A stretch of DNA of 64,000 nt, from NCBI GenBank assembly GCA_032871835.1, contig CM065302.1:3285094-3349093 (forward strand), given 5' to 3'. Of this stretch, positions 58,316 to 64,000 are shown piece by piece. The notes beneath the pieces are model-generated. The model was not told the DNA's origin, made no database searches, and saw only the letters and a list, made by a program, of their open reading frames with translations. The stretch's first letter is position 1. Each line of letters starts with the position of its first letter. This DNA is from Dipteronia dyeriana. Its lineage: Eukaryota; Streptophyta; Magnoliopsida; Sapindales; Sapindaceae. A program made the position numbers and the translations under genes.

Positions 58316-59483
58316 TTTTCTTAAATGATCTGCATTCCAAGTATGATCGATGAGTCGGCCATTCATATCCTCGAATTTGTTTGCCTCATTACGGATCACC
58401 ATTTTTACTAGGTATGGTCCTTCCCAGTTGGGCCCAAGGACCTCGTCTGACCTCTTCCTGGTATTCAACATTACTTTCATGAGAACTATATCCCCTTCCT
58501 TGAAGTTTTGGGCCTTTACCCTCCTGTTAAAGTACCTGACAATCCTGCTCTGGTAGACTGCTACGTTATCGGCTATTCGATCTTATTTTTCTTTCAGAAG
58601 GTCCAAGCTAGCTCGGAGCTTACTTTTATTGCTCCCTGGTTCGAAATGTTGGACTCTAAAGGCGGTTAATTTATGCTCGGTAGGTAAGACTACTTCAACC
58701 CTGAAGGCTATAGAGTAGGGCATTTCCCCGGTAGCTATTCTCCTTATAGTACGGTAAGCCCATAGGACCTCGGAAAGCTTCTCTTCCCATCTGTCTTTCT
58801 TCTACTGTATCTTTTTCTTCAACAGCTTCTTAATGGTTTTGTTCGTGGATTCCACTAGACCGTTGATCTAGGGGTGGGCTAACGAAGCAAACTGAAGGTC
58901 TATTCTCAAGCCTTCACAAAAATTTTGAACTAGCAATTGTCGAACTGTTTTCCGAGGTCAACTATAATGGCAAGAGGGGTTCTGAACCTGCAAACTACAT
59001 TAGTTTTGATGAACCTTGTTGTGTTTTCTTCTGGTATTTGGGAGAGCGGTCTGACTTTGCCACGATAGCATGTTTGGCTTGACCCGGAGCAGTAGGAAGC
59101 GGTCTGATCAAATCGACTCCCCACATAGCAAAAAGGTATGGCGAGCTAAAAGACGACAACCGCTTCAAAGAGAGGTAACTTAAGTTTGCGGCCTTCTGGC
59201 ATGCCTCGCAGGCTTGCACTAAGCTCTTTGCGTCTTGATGGATGGTTGGCCAATAATACCCCATGCGGAGAACCTGATATGCCAAAGCCTCCCCACCAAT
59301 GTGGTTCTCGCATTCCCTAGAATGAACCTCTCTTAAGGTCCACTTGGCGTCTTCAAGGTGCAAACATCGGATTAGGGGAAGGGATCTTCCCCTCCGGTAT
59401 AGGTGCCTATCCACCAAACAATACCGGACTGAGAGCCTTTTGACTCTTCTAGCTTGGCCGGGCTCCTTGGGGAAGTTTCCCAT
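58316..59483 (-). pseudogene. Integrase of T4, first catalytic Asp deleted
   Basis: The open block 59483-58995 holds the zinc finger (RECENHIGGEALAYQVL, ending CEACQ) and the start of the core (MWGVDLIRPLPTAPGQAKHA). Compared with T3, about 25 bp are missing near 59055, removing the DYLTRWVEA motif and shifting the frame. The next frame (TTRFIKTNVVCRFRTPLAI) continues to a decayed end near 58320 (RKFFP). Confidence 0.8.
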
Positions 59484-60060
59484 CCTGTAGATAATCCACT
59501 ATTGGATCCATCCAGCATGGTTGTCGATCCAAGGTATAAGTTTCCTTACCTGTCACTGTGCTAGGTAGGGGGATCACTTGAAGAGGGACTCATGGGGTAA
59601 AGTCTCGCCACCATATACAACTATCTTTGCAAGTACGTCAGCTCGACGATTCAGTTGTCGAGGTACCAACTCGATTTTGAATACTTTAATTTACCCTTGA
59701 GTTGTTGAACCAATTTCAGGTAAGCGATCATATTATCCCCTTTTGCCTGATAATCCCCGGAGACTTGGTTGACTAAGAGTGAAGAGTCGTTCTTGACATT
59801 CAGGTAATCAACCCTGAGTTCTATGACTGTCCTTATTCCGGCTAGAAGGGCTTCGTACTCTGCCTCATTTTTCGTGACTTTAAATTCAAATATGAAATAG
59901 TTACAGCGCTCAGTTCCTTCTGGGTCGATTAGGACTATGCTCACTCCTCCCCCAGCTTGCCCGGAAGCTTCATCAGTGTAGAGGATCCACGACTTGCAAC
60001 CTTCCGGCCATCTGTCAGATTCTGGAATCCTCTTAGGGGCTACATCTGTTACCGCGGAGG
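59484..60060 (-). pseudogene. Second RNase H of T4
   Basis: Part of the open block 60400-59651: WILYTDEASGQAGGG, FKVTKNEAEYEALLAGIRTV, VKNDSSLLVNQVSGDYQAKG. The Tat-specific extra RNase H. One acidic position differs from T3 (KNDSS against KSDSS). Confidence 0.78.
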
Positions 60061-60450
60061 ATGCTTGGCCTGAAGGTATTGAGAGCTCTGCTACAAAGTC
60101 TGCTAGTGCCTGAGCTTTTATTGCGGTTATAGGCTTGTACCTTAAATCAAACTGGGTAAGCTCTAGGGCCCATAAAACCAGCCTTCCAGAAATATCTGGC
60201 CTTTGTAAGAATTGACGGAGGGGTTGTCCCGTCACCACTGCTATTGAATGAGTGTGGAAGTAGGGACAAAGCTTCTTTATCGAGGTCGCCAATGCATAAA
60301 CGAGCTTCTTCAACAGGGTATAGTTCTTCTCGGGCTTGGTTAGAGCGTGACTTATATAGTAAATAGGCCGCAGGACCCTATCCTCGCATTCTTTGACCAA
60401 GTCCCCAGTTACGACGGTTTCTGAACGGCCAAGTAAATTTGAAGCTCTTA
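60061..60450 (-). pseudogene. RT-linked RNase H of T4
   Basis: RPIYYISHALTKPEKNYTLL then KLCPYFHTHSIAVVTGQPL and KAQALADFVAEL. TGQ replaces TDQ of T3, removing an acidic residue that is usually conserved. Confidence 0.78.
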
Positions 60451-61320
60451 TCTAGGACTTGGCTTGACCAGCAGTGGAGGGCTTGACAGGTATTTTTTTC
60501 AAAGCTTGTTCACTCTTTTGGTCCCATTTCATGTTTCTTACCTGCTTAATGGCTTTGAAGAATGGGAGACACTTGTTGGTAGACCGAGACATGAACCTAT
60601 TGAGTGCTGCTACCTGGCCGGTCAAGGCTTGAACTTGCTCAAGAGTCATGGGGGATTCTAGATCAAGGATAGCCATGATCTTTTCTGGGTTAGCCTCTAT
60701 GCCTCTCTCATGGACCATGAAGCCCATAAACTTCCCTACAATTACCCCAGATAGCCTTCCGAGGTTGAAGACTTGGTGATCATGTTGTCGATATACACAT
60801 CCATTGACCTTCCGATTTCGGGCTTAAACAACCGATTGACTAGTCACTGATATGTAACTCCAGCGTTCTTGAGCCCGAAAGGCATCACCTTATAGCATTA
60901 CAAACCTAGTGTTGTGATGAAACTGGCCTTTTCCTGGTCCGTAGGGTGCATCATAATTTGATTGTACCCTGAAAATGCATCCATGAAGCTCAGAAGCTTG
61001 TTTCTGGAGGTAGAGTCGACTAACTGATCAATTTTTGGTAGAGGGAAGCTGTTCTTCGGGAATGCCTGGTTGAGGTCGGTATAATCAACACACATGCACC
61101 ACTTTCCATTTGCCTTTGTAACCATGACCACGTTGGTGATCCACTCGGGATAACGTGTTTCTCGGATGAAGCCTGCCCGTGTCAGTTTGTCCACCTCTTC
61201 CTGAACCGTAGCATTTCTCTCGGTGTTAAAATGGTGCCTTTTTGTTTAATAGGTTTAAAGGTCGGATCCACTGCCAGTCGATGAGCAGCCAATGTCATCG
61301 GGATCCGTGCATCTCAGCAT
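60451..61320 (-). pseudogene. Reverse transcriptase of T4 with YIDN active site
   Basis: The block 61194-60898 has VVMVTKANGKWCMCVDYTDL and FSGYNQIMMHPTDQEKASF. The next frame has MPFGLKNAGVTYQ and then the catalytic box YIDN near 60795, with Asn for the second Asp (GAC to AAC). About 80 bp are deleted after SEGYLG, before FMGFMVHERGIEANPEKI. This enzyme could not polymerise. Confidence 0.82.
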
Positions 61321-62200
61321 GACTCTAAGCAAAAATGTCGTTAACCTCTGTGAGGAGCCTGGTCAAACCCACTTTCACTCCCGACTCAAGGGTGGCTCCG
61401 ATTTTGACGACCTTCGAGGGATCGCCCACTCGGACAGAAATCTCTTCTAACTTATCCACTGGATGGCCGCTGGTCCATTCCCTTCTCTGTTCCTTCCTGT
61501 CGGGCATTATGAGGTCATCTTCAGAGCGATCGGTGGACCCTACATCTCCTTGGTTTAATGCAGGGGTTGCCCTGACTTGGATCGTTGTCACCTGGGTGAG
61601 TTATTTTGCCAGAGCCGTTGGGTTTGCCGATACTACATATCATCTCCTAGCTGCTTGCTGATCACCCCGAACTTCCCCTACCTTATCTCCTACTGAGAAC
61701 TTTAGGACTTTGTGGTAAATGGAAAAGACCCCTTTCAAGGATGATAAAAATGGCCTCCCTAATATTGCATTGTAGGCCGATGGGGTATCCACCACCACGA
61801 AGTCTGTCATGATATTTTGTTGGAGAGGTGTGGCTCCAATGATTACATGTAGGATTTTTGATCCCACGGGGTGTGATTAAGTCCCCAGTGAACCTATATA
61901 GCGGGGTACTGCAGCTATTGTAACACAACTGTTTCAAGTTTAGCTTTTCCAAGGTATCTTTAAATAAGACGTCAACACTGCTACCTGTGTCGATGAGCAC
62001 ACGGTGTACCATGCAGTTGGAAATCTGTACCGTGATCACCATGGGGTCATCATGAGGCTGCACGGTGTTGTAGACATCTGTTTCGATAAAAATGATCTGT
62101 GACAGCTATGAGCGGTTGGTCAGTCTCTGGTCGACCTTGAAGATATCCCGCCCTCCCTCCGTATGAGGGACTTTCCTCTCATGGTTTTTCCTGGATATGT
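61321..62200 (-). pseudogene. Protease and linker of T4
   Basis: Protease: RVLIDTGSSVDVLFKDTLEK in 62063-61683, with a frameshift into 61867-61640 (FVVVDTPSAYNAILGRPFLSS). The linker (61591-61325) ends at TAG 61327-61325 in DIFA*SHAEM, the same codon that is TAG in T3. Confidence 0.78.
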
Positions 62201-63732
62201 TGGAGGTGCTAACCAGAGTTGGCACCCCGCTGATGGTATGTATTATCTGAATCTGTTGCATCAGGTCCGCTTGCTCCCCCTTTCTTTTCTAGGCATGCTC
62301 TCAGATCTCGGCCTGTACTTCCCTTCCAGTCTGAATGTTCTCCCTGACTTGCTGTAAGAATTCCATTAGACATCCTCCTCTTATCAAAGCCTCGATCAGA
62401 TTCCACAGATTGTAGCACTCTGAAGTGTTATGCCCCACGTCCTTATGAAAGTCACAATATTTATAGCGATTTCTCTTATCGATCAGGGCTTTTATGGGAG
62501 CGGGCTTCTGTAGCAAACCCTTATCCCGAATGGCGAGATAGACTGTTTCACATGATACATTTAAGGGAGTGTAATGATCGTACCCCCTCTTATCTCTAGC
62601 TACTGAGGCCATTGTCCTGGGAGCTGGTGAAGCTTGGGAGGAGTTCGTTTTTCTGGATGCCTTTCCGATCTGGGTTGAGAAATGATAAAGCGGTATGTCG
62701 ATCTGTTGGGGGCTTTGTTCTGGCTTTTCTGAGCTTGTTCAGGTCTGGGAGCTTCCTTCTTTTGTCGATTTACGGCTCTCATATCGTCATGTTCCATTTT
62801 GACCTTAAGCTGTTCATTGACCTCAATCTGCTCTAAAGCCCGATCATAGGCTTCTTGGTAGGTTTCTGGAGGTCTTTTGGCAAAAGACTGGAAAATCTTA
62901 CCCGCTCACAAGTTCCTTCTAAAGTTGGCGAGGGTTTCTTTCTCGGTGAAGACCCCCATCTGGATGACTTCTTTATGGAAACGCTCGATATAAGCCCAGA
63001 GGGTTTCCCCTCTCTCCTGGATCACGTACTGTAGATGAATTGGGTCCTTCAATCAGGGCTTAACTCCGTGGAATTGTGAGCAGAAATCTGTTGATGGCTT
63101 GGTGAAGGAATCCACACTACCGGTAGATAGTTTCCTAAACCAGGTTTTAGCGTAATTCGTGAGTGTAGTGGGGAACATTCAACACATAACCGCCATGGTC
63201 ATGCTCTGGACCTCCATCTGTTGAACGAAGCTCTCTAAGTGGCTCAGGGATCCTTAGTCCAAGAGAATCTGTCAGTTAGCATTTTGAACTTTGGCAGGAG
63301 TTTCGCCTCCCGGATCTTTCTGGTGTAGGGAGCATTCATTTCAAGTAGAGGATCTTTCTTGTCCTCCATGTACTTCCCCTTCTTCATCAATTGGACCTCC
63401 TTTTAAAGCTCTTCCAACTGGTCCCTCAGGCGTTTGCTTTCAAATTTCCTTGAGTTGATCTCAGTTTCCTTACCATCGGATCCTTCTGATGAACTGGCGA
63501 TCTCTACCAGGTTCCTTCTTCGGAGGGGGTCTGCTCGGGGGCTTTGCTGGCCTTCTTCTTCCCTATTTTGGGCTTCACTCCTTAAAGTCGTTAGGTGGAG
63601 AAACTCTCCCCGCTCTCGGGAAAGGATGTCCGTCGTAGATTGACTTGCTTGAGTTGGTAGCGTTGCAGCACTTCGGGAACTGGGGGTATGGGCCCTAACC
63701 TATCCCAGATCGAGGTTGGGAGTCCCGGTTGG
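62201..63732 (-). pseudogene. Gag of T4
   Basis: Gag begins at the boundary with the Copia LTR and is read in fragments. The N-terminal region matches T3 near 40830. A capsid region follows around 63250-62950, then a basic block (MEHDDMRAVNRQKKEAPRPE at 62797). The intact zinc-binding motif is YKYCDFHKDVGHNTSECYNL (near 62440). Multiple stops and shifts are present. The 5' leader and LTR of T4 are missing. Confidence 0.78.
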
Positions 63733-64000
63733 GGTTTATGCCCTAAGCATGTAATTTGTAAATGGATTTATAAAGTAAATAAAAAGAAAGGTTCAATTCA
63801 TTTTTGTTATGTTATTTATTTTATAAACTTGTGTACATATTAACATCCTAGACTGCCGGATGTAATCTCGAACTGTGTATATGAGTGTTATATACGAATG
63901 GATACAGTAAGAGACGTTCAATCTAAAGAGTCCATAGATAGCAAATAAAGCTGGGTGCTTTATTTGTGGTTAATCTATAGCTGCGGTCCATTCGGTAATG
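63733..64000 (+). mobile_element. Copia LTR of the C1 family, start only (C3)
   Basis: GGGTTTATGCCCTAAGCATG opens a sequence that aligns with the minus-strand C1 LTR (12873-14341), including ACATCCTAGA, AATCTAAAGAGTCC and ATAGCAAATAAAG. It interrupts T4 gag. The rest lies beyond the window. Confidence 0.72.

Overview
The window is eukaryotic nuclear DNA from a flowering plant, most likely a eudicot. The evidence is AT-rich sequence, plant Ty3/Gypsy and Ty1/Copia lineages, a Mutator-like element (MULE) with Ulp1/DUF1985 cargo, a CACTA end, and a decayed restorer-of-fertility-like PPR gene. I saw no rRNA or tRNA genes, CRISPR or bacterial features. It looks like gene-poor heterochromatin in which transposons have inserted into each other. 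Almost no gene is intact. Element names below (T1-T4, C0-C3, L1, M1, K1, R1) are my own labels.

Layout. 1-9430: T1, a Tat-lineage Gypsy element on the minus strand (5' LTR at 8505-9430, then gag, protease, RT, two RNase H domains and integrase running leftwards), with an intron-containing gene on the opposite strand in its 3' region (1-1777). 9431-12003: AT-rich DNA with a possible host exon, a Tourist-like MITE, a TA microsatellite and two perfect hairpins. 12004-18397: Copia remains, namely an LTR (C0), a minus-strand element (C1) and a plus-strand fragment (C2). 18771-21677: T2, a gag-only Tat fragment with its 5' LTR. 22096-23410: a three-copy tandem repeat, a probable solo LTR and a Gypsy protease fragment.

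23411-37090: a three-level nest. A CACTA end (K1) was hit by a 12.9 kb MULE (M1, 23602-36503, candidate 9-bp target duplication). M1 carries a DUF1985 to Ulp1-like protease gene on the plus strand and a MURA transposase on the minus strand. Its DUF1985/Ulp1 gene was in turn hit by a 4.3 kb non-autonomous LTR element (L1, 26045-30388, perfect TACAT duplication). 37091-40762: AT-rich DNA and a 14-motif P-class PPR pseudogene.

40763-56590: T3, a plus-strand Tat element lacking its 5' end. Its antisense gene (minus strand, 55161 to 47089) contains a nested 5.7 kb chromovirus, R1 (47712-53400, two 486-bp LTRs). 56591-63732: T4, a minus-strand Tat element of the same family, again with the antisense gene. 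63733-64000: start of a Copia LTR of the C1 family.

How the parts relate. The recurring unit is the Tat element: gag-pol in one direction, tandem repeats in the 3' untranslated region, and a converging antisense gene with its own introns, TATA box and leader. Many stops in the decayed genes are explained by C-to-T change (CAG to TAG, CAA to TAA, TGG to TAG or TGA), as expected for long-methylated plant repeats.
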